Shown here in pieces: positions 46,414 through 56,065 of a stretch of 64,000 bases of DNA (the first letter of the stretch is position 1; the number at the start of each line of letters is the position of its first letter). The position numbers and the translations under genes were made by a program. Under the pieces are notes generated by a model. The model was not told where the DNA came from, did no database searches, and saw only the letters and a program-made list of their open reading frames with translations. Source of the DNA: Azolla caroliniana (taxonomy: Eukaryota > Polypodiophyta); NCBI GenBank assembly GCA_043228905.1, contig JBHGNT010000016.1:17422001-17486000 (forward strand), read 5' to 3'.

Positions 46414-47511
46414 CTATCCCTCCTTTGAGAACGCCGAGTGGAAGTCGGCGTTAACATTGTTGGGCTGAGTTTGTTTGGATAGTGACGATGGAAGTTGTTG
46501 ACCAGAGCTTCAGCATTACAAACGTTATCGATGGGTTCCCAAGTGCAATCACTCGGAGGATGGATAGCCAATCCAATCAACTAAATAATAAAGCTTATTG
46601 CGCACAATCTTAGAATCGAGAATAGCAGCTACCTTGTATTCGGGGTCGTCCACAAGTTGTACAAAAGGTGGTGGTGGCACGACACGATTAGGAATTAAAG
46701 AGGTGTGGCAAGGTTCCAAAAGAGAGCTATGAAAGATAGGGTGAAGCCGCATATGTGCAGGAAGGTTAAGATGAAATGTTGCATCATTAATCTGCGCCGT
46801 GATGACAAAAGGACCTAAGCGTTGATAGTCAAGCTTAGCACACGGTCGGGTAGTCTTGATGTGACGACGAAGCAACCATACACGATCACCAACCTTAAAC
46901 GGAGACTGAAGATGATGTCGATCGACATTGGTCTTATGGTGCGCTTGCGCTTTCTAAATATGTGACGATAACTCGAACTAGATTTGTTGTAGTCGGTGGA
47001 GGTGATGTGCCGCACTAGGGTTTCGTGACACCTCGGGAAGATCCAATATACACCATCGAGGGTGGTTGCCGGTGTAGGCAAAGAAAGGTGTAACTTTGGT
47101 AGAAGAGTGGACCGTGATGTTGTATGCAAACTCGGCAAGATGTAAAATATTACTCCAATCATCTTGTTGATAACTAATGAAACATCGAAGATATTGCTCA
47201 AGCGTTTGATTTGTGCGCTTTGTTTGTTCGTCAGTTTGTGGATGATAAGCCGAACAGAGTTTGCAAGAGATTTTGAGGCCTGCCCATAGGTGCTTCCAAA
47301 AGTGTGAGATAAATTGAGGACCTCGATCGTTAATAATATCATTCGAGAGACCATGATGGCGAAACACTTCACGCATAATGAGATCTGCAGTTTCTTCACT
47401 ATTGATGGTCTTTACACATGGTACAAAATGTGCCATCTTGGTGAACCAATCCACTATTGTTAAAATAGTATCAAAGCCTTTGGAAGGTGGCAAATCCGTA
47501 ATGAAATCCAT
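46398..47511 (-). pseudogene. element C integrase core and chromodomain
   Basis: The core (47511-46978) has MDFITDLPPSKG, INDRGPQFISHFW and HPQTDEQTKRTNQTLEQYL. Tf-like integrases have TER where this has TKR, so the catalytic Glu is Lys here. From 46875 the GPY/F-like part is RLGPFVITAQI, followed by a chromodomain, YKVAAILDSKIVRNKLYYLV with DWIGYP and, after a frameshift near 46570, CTWEPIDNVCNAEALVNNFH. Stops and shifts lie near 47000-46880 and 46570. Confidence 0.85.
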
Positions 47512-47550
47512 AGAAATAGACTGCCATGGCTTGTTGGGAGGGGGTAATGG

Positions 47551-50010
47551 TTATAGTAAGCCATAAGGGTGATGCCGGGGTATTTTGGCGCGACAACAGG
47601 TGTCACAAGTGCGAACATAATCTTCCACAAATTGTTGCAAGTGAGGCCACCAAAACGAAGGTTTCACCAGCTCAATGGTCTTGGAAATACCAAAATGTCT
47701 AGCCATGGGGGCATCATGACAATGTTCCAACACTTGAAGTCGGGGTGATCCATTGGGGACGTAAAGGAGATTCTTGTAGAAGAGTAAGCCATCTTGCCAC
47801 TTGAAGTCCTGATAATGTTGTGATGACCCTGACAATGTGGAGCAGGATGGGCGACTTGAACAACAGTGGGCTAAGACATCCTTAGCAAAATCATCCGAAT
47901 GAAGTTGTTGCCGAATAGTGTCAAGAAGGGTAGAATCAAGTGGCGTGGCATAAATTGTTGTTACTTGCAGCTTTGATGGCCCGATGAGAGTTTGCTTTTG
48001 ATTGTCAAAGGCCGGATCTCCAGGTCGAAGTGCTAGATACGAACGCCAAGATAGAGCATTTGCTTTCCCTTGTTGTTTTCCGGGGTGAAAAATGATCTTG
48101 AAATCGAAACACATTAGAAATTGGGCCCACCGAGCTTGTCGTCTATTTAATACTCGAGTTGTTTGAAAATATGTGAGATTTTTGTGATCACCATAAATGA
48201 TAATATGATGAGGTGATCCTTCTAGAAAATGACGCCATTGCTCGAATGAGTCGACCACAACTAATAACTCCTTGTCATGCACCTCATAGTTTATCTCCGA
48301 AACAGTAAATTTTCTCGAGTGAAATGCAACTGGATGTGTTTGCTCATCCTCGCCTGGTTGCGATAGGATACTCCCCAATGCAAAATCTGATGCATCCGCC
48401 TCAATAGTAAATGGCTTTTCAGGATCAATATGTGCTAGGATGGGTGCTGATGTGAATGCCTCTTTCAGCTGCGTAAAAGCCTTGTCCGCTTCGATACTCC
48501 AAAAAAATGCTTGATTTTTCTTGGTGAGTTGAGTAAGGGTCAACACAATGCTTGAATAATTATGTATGAATTTGCGATAGAAGTTCGCAAATCCAAGGAA
48601 ACACTGGACATCCTGAACTGCGCATGGGGGTTTCCATTCCAATATTGTTTGGACTTTTGCCGGGTCCATGAAAACACCCTGGGATAAAATAGTGTATCCC
48701 AAAAATTCAACTTGTTTGCAATCAAAACTACATTTCTCAAGTTTGGCATAAAGACCATATTTCCTTAGGCGTTCAAGTACTTGCCGCACATGTATATCAT
48801 GCTCCCCCTGTGTTTTAGAGTAAATCAATAGATCATCTAGGTAGATGATTAGAAAAATATCCAAGAAATCCCAGAACATGTCATTTGTCATATGTTGGAA
48901 TACTACAGGTGCATCTATATACTCAAAATGACCATACCGAGTACGAAATGTTGTTTTCCACTCATCTCCTGGCCGAATTCGAACAAGATTATATGCACCC
49001 CTTAGATCAATTTTGGTAAAATGCTTTGCCCCACCAATGCGTTCTAAGAGATTGGAGATTAAAGGTAAAGCACACCTATTCCTTATGGTGACATTATTTA
49101 AGCCTCGATAGTCCACGACCAAACGAAGGGAGCCGTCCTTTTTCTTCACAAAAAAGATAGGAGCACCAGCTAGAGACTTTGAATGTGGAATAAACCCATG
49201 TGCAAGATTTTCCTCGATGTATTCTCGAAGAACCTCAAGCTCAGTGGGTGATAAATTGTAAATCGGACCCCACGGTGGCTCTTTTCCTGGTTGGAGATCA
49301 ATAGGACAGTCGTACGGTCGATGCTTTGGAAGAACACTAGCTTTGACTTTGTCGAAAACATCAGCATAATCTTGATATTTTTTGGGAATTTGGATGTCTG
49401 AATTCTCGTGAGTGACACTAGAAGGTGTCACTGATACTGCAAATAAGAAAAGGTCCTCCTTGCCTCCCACTTGGCGTAATTGTTGTAATGTGGTGGCTGA
49501 AATTTGATGAGAAGGATATGGTGCATCGGTAGAACTATATACTTTAGGAGGATAATCCCGAGTTCGACCCTTGACAATGATATTTTCTGCTAAAGGGCAC
49601 CTAATTTCTCGCTTCTTCCAATCGATTCTAGGGTTATGTAGCTCGAACCATGGCAAACCGAGGACAATTGGATGCTCAAGACTACGGATTATGTTAAAGG
49701 AAACTACACATCCTAAATCACCCAAGAGTATGTATATTGGCTCAGACTCTTCAAATATCTTCCTGGAAGCTATGGGGCGTCCATCAATCACTACTACGGA
49801 AACTTGACAAGGAAGTGTATGCAAGGATATTTGGTGTTTTTGGGCAAAATCTCTATCCATGAAACAAGAATTGGCTCCAGTATTTAAGAGGGCTTGGACT
49901 TGAAGTTGACAACTGGGTGCCCTAACTTGTACTAGGGCTGAAAAGACTCTACTAACATGCTTGGAAGAAATGGAACCCACACTAGGTTGTACATATCTAG
50001 GGTTGTCCAA
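47551..50010 (-). CDS. element C protease, RT, RNase H and integrase N-terminus (open)
   Basis: The 819-codon frame contains a protease with QALLNTGANSCFMDRDFA, where Asn replaces the catalytic Asp of D-T-G; RT with LRLVVDYRGLNNVTIRNR, TKIDLRGAYNLVRIRPGDEW and IIYLDDLLIYSKT (YLDD intact); RNase H with TIEADASDFALGSILSQPG and YGDHKNLTYF; and the integrase zinc finger (H....H, CDTCCRAK) near the end. It stops just before the integrase core, separated by one stop and a short gap (47551-47511). It is the longest open frame in the window. The Asn in the protease and Lys in the integrase argue that the copy is inactive despite it. Confidence 0.88.
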   Translation of the reverse strand: MDNPRYVQPSVGSISSKHVSRVFSALVQVRAPSCQLQVQALLNTGANSCFMDRDFAQKHQISLHTLPCQVSVVVIDGRPIASRKIFEESEPIYILLGDLGCVVSFNIIRSLEHPIVLGLPWFELHNPRIDWKKREIRCPLAENIIVKGRTRDYPPKVYSSTDAPYPSHQISATTLQQLRQVGGKEDLFLFAVSVTPSSVTHENSDIQIPKKYQDYADVFDKVKASVLPKHRPYDCPIDLQPGKEPPWGPIYNLSPTELEVLREYIEENLAHGFIPHSKSLAGAPIFFVKKKDGSLRLVVDYRGLNNVTIRNRCALPLISNLLERIGGAKHFTKIDLRGAYNLVRIRPGDEWKTTFRTRYGHFEYIDAPVVFQHMTNDMFWDFLDIFLIIYLDDLLIYSKTQGEHDIHVRQVLERLRKYGLYAKLEKCSFDCKQVEFLGYTILSQGVFMDPAKVQTILEWKPPCAVQDVQCFLGFANFYRKFIHNYSSIVLTLTQLTKKNQAFFWSIEADKAFTQLKEAFTSAPILAHIDPEKPFTIEADASDFALGSILSQPGEDEQTHPVAFHSRKFTVSEINYEVHDKELLVVVDSFEQWRHFLEGSPHHIIIYGDHKNLTYFQTTRVLNRRQARWAQFLMCFDFKIIFHPGKQQGKANALSWRSYLALRPGDPAFDNQKQTLIGPSKLQVTTIYATPLDSTLLDTIRQQLHSDDFAKDVLAHCCSSRPSCSTLSGSSQHYQDFKWQDGLLFYKNLLYVPNGSPRLQVLEHCHDAPMARHFGISKTIELVKPSFWWPHLQQFVEDYVRTCDTCCRAKIPRHHPYGLL

Positions 50011-50036
50011 CCAAATGGCTCCTATTTTGGCCGGAC

Positions 50037-51200
50037 TTATTTGTTTGACTCCTCTTCTAATTGGCTTAGGACTTCAAATTTATTGGACAAGGGTGGATTA
50101 TTCATAATATTAGATTCACTAACTGCTTCTAAAATGTTGGACTCATTTTTATTGTCATATCGAATTTGATTTACCTGACGTCTCGGCTTACGGGAGCAAT
50201 GAATGACTATATGTCCTGGACCTCCGCAATATAAGCACAGATGGTTTGCTTGACGAAGTTGCTTCTCTTCGTTTGACAACGGTCCTCGTTGTTGAGTCAT
50301 ATCGATCTCAATGGGTGCAGGACTATCCATTGGGACTGGACTACGTGTTTGCCTTGGAGTTGGAGCAGGGCTATACATTTGCCTTGGGGATGATTGCGCC
50401 GTTACTGATGCATAAGTTGGTGTGAATCTTGATCTTGTTATTTGTTGTTGTTGCCCATATCGATGCTCAAAAAGGCGATTATCACACCGTATTGCTCGAC
50501 TAATAGCTTCTGTAAGTGACCTTGGATCCTTGGGGAAGGTAAGAAGTAAGTCTTTGACATCACTATGAAGGCCTGAATGGAATTGCTCCATTAGGGCTTG
50601 TTCATCCCAAGGAATATCGCTTGCGATGAGACGGAAATTGGCAGCATATGTTGAAGCTGGTTGATCACCTTGATGAAGTGTACGAATCTTGTTGACAATT
50701 GTTCTCGCCCCATCAGTATCTCCGAAACAAGCCTTAAATTCCTTGATAAATTCCTCGAAATTATTCAGTAGAGGAGAATTGGTCTCTAGCAATGGAGCAA
50801 ACCACGACAACGCTATGCCAGTCAATAAGGTGCCCACTAGCCCGACTCGTGATGCATTTGTTGGATAACGCGCGGGATGCATTTGAATCACCAACCGTAC
50901 TTGCTTCAAAAAACCTCGGAAATGCACCCTCGACCCATCAAATTTAGCTGGGAGGCTAATTTTGGGCTCCTTGATAAGTCCCTGACCTTCAACCCTTTGT
51001 TGTTGTAACACTACGATTGTTGACTCTAATTGTTGCACTCGTCGCGTGAACTCCTCTTGTTGTTGTTGCTTCTCTATAGTAACCTTTTGTAGATCCCCAA
51101 GTAGACGTTGATTCTCTACTTCAAGAGATGCGAACTTGGATTTAAGGTTCTCCATTTCTGCAACAAGGGTGAGATATTCTTCTGAGTTAATGGCAGCCAT
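50037..51200 (-). CDS. element C gag (387 codons, open)
   Basis: It starts MAAINSEEYLTLVAEMEN after the LTR. Residues 10-70 are a heptad-like coiled coil ending QQQ-rich. The central capsid part has ISLPAKFDGSRVHFRGFLKQ and GDQPASTYAANFRLIASDI. The C-terminus carries a CCHC knuckle, CLYCGGPGHIVIHC (C-x2-C-x4-H-x4-C), near 50250. The stop is 26 bp upstream of the pol frame, in another frame. Confidence 0.9.
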   Translation of the reverse strand: MAAINSEEYLTLVAEMENLKSKFASLEVENQRLLGDLQKVTIEKQQQQEEFTRRVQQLESTIVVLQQQRVEGQGLIKEPKISLPAKFDGSRVHFRGFLKQVRLVIQMHPARYPTNASRVGLVGTLLTGIALSWFAPLLETNSPLLNNFEEFIKEFKACFGDTDGARTIVNKIRTLHQGDQPASTYAANFRLIASDIPWDEQALMEQFHSGLHSDVKDLLLTFPKDPRSLTEAISRAIRCDNRLFEHRYGQQQQITRSRFTPTYASVTAQSSPRQMYSPAPTPRQTRSPVPMDSPAPIEIDMTQQRGPLSNEEKQLRQANHLCLYCGGPGHIVIHCSRKPRRQVNQIRYDNKNESNILEAVSESNIMNNPPLSNKFEVLSQLEEESNK

Positions 51201-51225
51201 GGTTTCAGGATGGTTACAAAGGAGG

Positions 51226-51273
<48 letters not shown>

Positions 51274-51471
51274 GAATCAAACTGTCAGAACCAAGGATAA
51301 AAGATAGAGTGATGGAAGAAGGATATTAGAGAACACGAGAAGAAAGGAACCAAATACTAAGAGAAGAATGGATGTATAAGATAGAGAAAGAAAGAGAATG
51401 GATACAAGATATGTAATGAGAGCTAAAGACTGGTGTTGATTCGAATTGATTTGAGAATACATGTATGCCCT

Positions 51472-51479
51472 TATTTATA
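51472..51479 (-). promoter_or_regulatory. TATA box of element C
   Basis: TATAAATA on the minus strand lies between the heat-shock elements and the gag start (51200), giving a plausible leader of about 240 nt. Confidence 0.75.
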
Positions 51480-51504
51480 GGTTCCTATAGAATAGCTTAG
51501 AGAT

Positions 51505-51568
51505 TTCTAGAATGTTCTAGAATGTTCTAGACCTAGAATGCTCTAGGACATTCTAGAACATTCTAGAA
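51505..51568 (-). promoter_or_regulatory. heat-shock-element cluster in the element C LTR
   Basis: TTC and GAA triplets alternate with exact 2-base gaps: five perfect units at 51505-51527 and four at 51551-51568, with a worn TAGAATGCTC between. Three alternating units suffice for plant heat-shock-factor binding. The cluster ends 25 bp upstream of the TATA box in the direction of transcription. Confidence 0.8.
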
Positions 51569-51726
51569 TAATCTAGAGTTTTTACAAAAATCAATGTAAT
51601 ACAAGAAGTAGCTTTTATTGTTTCATATAACAATAAGCTATCTTAATGGTTGAGGTTTTCAAGTATGGATTACAAGGTTCGAGGTTCAAGTCCAGGTGAC
51701 GCCATAATGGTCATGTGTTCATGACA

Positions 51727-53640
51727 GAGGTGAGTGCCGATACGCGGTAGTGGGGGTTGTTGGGGAAGTATCGCTGGTAGTTGTGGGTGACTAAGTGGTG
51801 GAAGTGAGTGTGGGTGCTCCACCATTGGTGCTTGGCCATACCTTCCATTTGGGGCTTGCCAACAGTTTTCTTGAGAATGCATCACGAAAGCTTTGCACCA
51901 CTTACAGTATTGTAGCCGCCGTCAGTGGAGGAGGGGCCACCCATGCCCCGTGTGATGGCCGTAGAATACTGTGCAACTTACATTTTCTCTTTGGGTGTAT
52001 GCTTGGGGTCTTTCTATATGGGGTGGTCTTGGTGGCGTGGCGTGGTGAGAGTGGGGTCCGAGGGTTTCTCACGGTTGTTCGTAGACGCTTGAGTGGGTAT
52101 TCGTAACCTGCTCATTGAATCTTCGAAGGTCATCACTACTGTGCAAGCTTCAGCGAATGACCGACACATCCTGGCAATCAAGAAATTTTGGAGTGTCGGA
52201 TCGAACAACTCATTGATGAAACGGCTCATCAATTTGTCATCTAACATCTTGTCGCTTGGGCTACAACGAGGGTGCAGGCTTTTCATGCGGCGTATGTAGT
52301 CCCTGATTGTCTCGTTCACTTCTTGCTTGAGGGTGAAAAGTTGGTCAATTGGGTTGCAGTTATTCCCTCGACAAGCAAAGTTTATCAAGAAATCTTCGAT
52401 GACGTACTCGAAGTCCATGACAATGTCCTCATTCAAGGTTCTAAACCAAATTCTGGCTTGGTCATCAAGTGTAAGCCCAAATGCGGCTACTTTGGTGGTC
52501 TCTGTGAGGGGTTCATAAGCGTGACAAAATCAGTTCGAACCCCTCGATGTGATCATAGGCATCACAGAAACCGAGAAAATGGGGTACTAGTTTAGAAATG
52601 GAAGCACTCTTCCCATTGTCGTTTGTACGGTTTCTCGGATGGTCCATGGGTGCTCACTCTTTTTCCATCAATGCCACGAGGGTTTGGATGGATTGTAACG
52701 CTACTGCGAGTTCAACGTTTGGGGGTGTTGGGGCAGTTTGGTCGGGTGTAGGGGTTGTGTCCATACGTGGTGGTGTTAGGTGTCGTTGCGTGTGGGCTTT
52801 GTTTGGATTGTTGCCCGTTGTGCTCGATTGCGGTACGGGGCTGCACTCACGGCCTTGTCGGTGCGTATACGATGACGCTTCTAGGAGGTGAAGTTTTTGT
52901 TGCACTCGTGCAAATCTGTCTTTCCTTTCTACCAAAGCGGCTTCGATATCTCGGGTGATGCTTTCCGGTTGTCCTCTTGCGAGTTGTACTGCCCATATAT
53001 TGAGTTCTTGTTCTATCACCCGTAACTTCTGTGTGGCTTCTCGTATGTGTCGCTCTACGCTGAGTGGGTCTGTTGGTGGGCTCTCTTGTAGTGGGGGTGT
53101 GGTGAGAGGTTCTTTAGTTGTGGGGCTCGATGGGAGGTTCATGTTTGGTAGCGTCCCCGGAGTTAACCACCCTCCGTGGTATCGAGTCGGGTTAGATATG
53201 TCAGCACCATCCATTTGGTTGGTTTGGGTGGACTCTTCCTGGCATGTGGGTCGGGTTTTGAACATCTCTGTCCATGAGGATCCGGCCATGTTCTCTTGTC
53301 AAGCTTTACGGGTTCGTCCAAAGATGATCCTTCATTGAACTTTGTCGGTTTGGCAAACTTTGATCTTTCGTCGAAGGATTTGGGTTCGTCGAACTTTGAT
53401 CTTATGTCGAAGGATGTGGGTTCGTCGAACTGTGATCTTTCGTCGAAGGATGTGGGTTCGTTGAACTTTGATCTTTCGTTGAAGGATGCTTCCCTTATTG
53501 AACTCTGATCTTTCGACGAACTTTGAGTGGGAAATTGGAATTTGTTGGCGCCAACGGCCGTTTCGTGTCTCGTAGGATTACCGTACTCAACGAGAATCGC
53601 GGTGATTATTCTTGCCCTGCAACGGCTAAATCTCAACAAT
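51727..53640 (-). pseudogene. Tat-like gag (degenerate)
   Basis: The N-terminal part (53640-53163) is a repetitive segment of SFDERSKFDEP units, 9-10 residues each, repeated about seven times. Frame 53289-52654 is Pro/Thr-rich with a coiled coil (LSVERHIREATQKLRVIEQE). Frame 52436-52014 is the retrotransposon gag core: IDQLFTLKQEVNETIRDYI, RRMKSLHPRCSP and LMSRFINELFDPTLQNFLI. A Pro/His-rich tail reaches 51727, where element C interrupts. Frames change at about 52600-52440. The continuation is at 39111. Confidence 0.75.
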
Positions 53641-53800
53641 GCTTAGCGTTAACCGGATGAATAGCTTGCTAATGTCCGGGCGATTAAGGAAGGGTAAATT
53701 TAAAAAAAAAAAACAGAAAATTAACTTAATTAAAATGTGAAATAACAAGCATAAAAAAACAGAAAATAGTGGTTTCCTTTCGATTTCTTCCCTCGTTAAA
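53641..53800. other. leader between gag and LTR L4
   Basis: A/T-rich with runs of A (53700-53712). There is no primer site of the L1 kind next to L4. A TTGGCGCCAAC palindrome lies farther in at 53549-53559. The LTR/leader junction thus appears altered. Confidence 0.4.
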
Positions 53801-54379
53801 TGGATCTATGTATCAATGGAGTTAACTCCTCGATGTCGTTTGCGGAGTTCAAACCGGCGTATACCTTTTTGCTGGTGAATCGGGCGGAGATGGTTGTCGG
53901 ACACCTCCGAGCCTCACACTCACTTAACGATTAATAGATGATTAAGCACGATATCTCTCTCACTCTCTCAAGCTTGCTCTCATAGATAATAGGGTAATGA
54001 ATATAGACAATAAGAGTAATGAATATGTTTATTAACCCTCTTTGCTAAGAGGTCTAGCACCAACAAGGAAGAGAGATTAGTGTTCTCTAGCTAAACACTT
54101 CACTAATCTCTCTTAAGCTTAAAGGTTACAAGAAGGAGGAGAGGAAGCTCTAACTCTTAATCAATAGGGAGATCTTTACCAATGTAAGAACCCTTACAAA
54201 GCCACGACAATGTGGTTTATATAGCATTCACGTTTAGGGTATGGACCTTTCACACTTGGACGTGCCTTAGCCTCTTTTCCTCTTGCCATTTCCTCTTCGT
54301 AGGTCCTTCAACACATACTACGTCCTTGTTGATGCACTCTTATTCATGACTGGTTGTGGTGCAATCCAAGCGCTTAACA
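53801..54379 (-). repeat. Tat/Athila-like LTR copy L4, minus orientation (579 bp)
   Basis: It matches L1 reversed; the right end GCGCTTAACA abuts the target duplication CCAAC (54380). The left end is worn (AAATGGATC for TGTGTAGGATC). Since gag follows on the minus strand, L4 acts as the 5' LTR of the reverse element. Confidence 0.88.
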
Positions 54380-54384
54380 CCAAC
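54380..54384. repeat. target-site duplication CCAAC, right copy
   Basis: This is the second copy of the CCAAC found at 11986-11990, directly outside LTR L4. Confidence 0.8.
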
Positions 54385-55074
54385 CTTTTGGTTTGTAAAT
54401 GCAATTGAGTACATTACGGTTGGCTACTTCGACGAAATAAAGAAACAAAGAATGAAGGAGCATTCTAATGAAGTTGGAGATTCAAACATGCTGGTATATC
54501 AACAGTCACACGGAAATTGCGACATGTCACCACGACAGAACGGGGATTTGTCAACCCATACCAAAAACCTTAACGACTTATGATGCGCTTGATCGAAATG
54601 TTCTCGATAGAAGGAGACTGGATATTAGACCTATTTTTTGGGACAGGTATTCTTCGAATTGGGTTAACATTGTTGATTTAGAGAAAACTAATTCTTATGG
54701 TTCGATAACTAAGTCATCTTGTCCCTTTCTTTACAGGGACAACGTCTGCATGCGCATTGAAGCTCTTCAGAAATACTATAGCATTGGAGAAGGACGAGGA
54801 TCAGGTTATATTTATAAATATGAGGATTAAGGCCTTGTGGGAATGCCTAGATCAAGACGAGGAGGTCGGTGCTAAGCACATCCTTGATACAGAAAGGTTT
54901 CAACTGGCTTCCTGAGAGCCTATTCCTTCGTTAGCTGGGGAACCGGGGGAGGTAATTGAGCTTGATGACAAGCTTATAGAATATCTTATGGTTGCTTGGC
55001 AAACAGGGGAAGACAATGCGCAGATAGTTGGGGACGAAGAGGATAATGACGTTGATGATTTAATTGCTATGTAA
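54385..55074 (+). pseudogene. ParB-like gene, 3' part
   Basis: Joined to 11961-11990, the frame reads on without a break: NVNRGP then TFWFVNAIEYITVGYFDEIK, open to TGA 54581. YDALDRNVLDRRRLDIRPIF in another frame follows directly (54582-54640), implying a shift. A possible intron 54647-54737 (CAG|GTATTC to TTTACAG|GGAC) precedes MRIEALQKYY. The last frame is acidic: LWECLDQDEEVGAKHIL, then GDEEDNDVDDLIAM and TAA 55072-55074, with one internal TGA near 54913. The acidic C-terminus balances the Lys-rich N-terminus of the predicted protein. Confidence 0.5.
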
Positions 55075-56065
55075 TAGAATGTTTTGTTGATGAAGTGTAA
55101 ACTTATGAATTCCAAGCTCTAATACAAATTTTGGGTTCTTCCATTGGTGTAAGCCAGAATTTGCGCATATGTTGTTGACTGTAATGTGGAGAAACATGAT
55201 TTACTTAACCTTAAGCCTAATGTCGGGCATCTATTGTTGTCTCTAATATGGAGAAACATGAATTAATTAACCTTAAGGCTGATTTCTAGCATCAAGATAC
55301 ATGACTCATTCATAGTGACAATCTTCCAGATCAAACTTTACCTAAACATATGATCCCCATTGAATGGAGGTTAAGATTGTCCATGTCATTAATTGAGATC
55401 GCTTGTCAAGATTTTCAAACTATGTCTAATATATATTTGTCCATATATTATGGTTCTTTGTCTTCTATTGCTGCTTAGAATGTGTAGTGTGTTCATAATT
55501 ATGAAACTATTATGTTTGTTTGTCTTCCATTGTTGCTTCCATTTGGTAGTGTGTTGATAATGGTCGATGCCACACCGTTCCATTAGTTGCACAACCTTGG
55601 AGTACACCTCTTATCAATATCCACATGTTTCATCCTGGTAGTTTGACTAGCATTATCCTTAAGAGTTCAATCCCATAAGAATCACCTAAGGATTAGATTG
55701 CATCAACTTTAAACAAAAGTATTGAAAGCCTCAATAAGTTTGTTATTTCAATCACATTATCCTAAGGTTCACTATAATCACATTGCGAACAATTATATAC
55801 ATACGAGTATGGGTCAAACTATAAATTATAACTCATTTTATATAACATGGATACAATTGCACCTCATATTTTTTGACTAACTTACCAAACAAATATAAGT
55901 CTTCATCTGAGTGTTTGCCATGTTGCACAAAAGTGTGATATTGAGCCATTGTTGAACTTTATTATAATCGCATTAACATATCAACAATTCCAAACTTAAC
56001 TGAATTTCACATGTTCTCCACTCGGAGACTTATCATGTTTTATTAATTTTGCAAATTCTAATGAA
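55075..56065. other. AT-rich 3' region with a 55-bp tandem duplication
   Basis: No gene is seen. Two direct copies containing GGAGAAACATGA and TTAACCTTAAG lie at 55178-55233 and 55234-55290. Poly(A)-like signals for the ParB-like gene are not clear. Confidence 0.5.

Larger units (their letters stand above)
46263..51726 (-). mobile_element. Ty3/gypsy chromovirus C (Tcn1/Tf-like)
   Basis: An LTR fragment (46263-46413) and a full LTR ending at 51726 (minus-strand start TGTCATGAAC) flank gag, PR-RT-RNase H, integrase and a chromodomain. The wording of RT and RNase H matches Tf/Tcn1-type elements that I know from fungi and non-seed plants. Gag and the 819-codon pol stretch are open. The 3' LTR is cut short at the junction with element B. 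Confidence 0.9.
51270..51726 (-). repeat. element C 5' LTR
   Basis: The outer end TGTCATGAAC at 51726 is secure from the match to 46413. The inner end is uncertain (51220-51290) because the other LTR is truncated and a (GA)n run (51229-51269) intervenes. It contains, in transcription order, the tRNA-like module (51634-51693), heat-shock elements and a TATA box. Confidence 0.8.

Noticed and set aside
53546-53562. TTGGCGCCAAC as the primer-binding site of the reverse Tat-like element
   Set aside because: It is about 240 bp inside LTR L4, is itself a palindrome, and continues differently from the site after L1.
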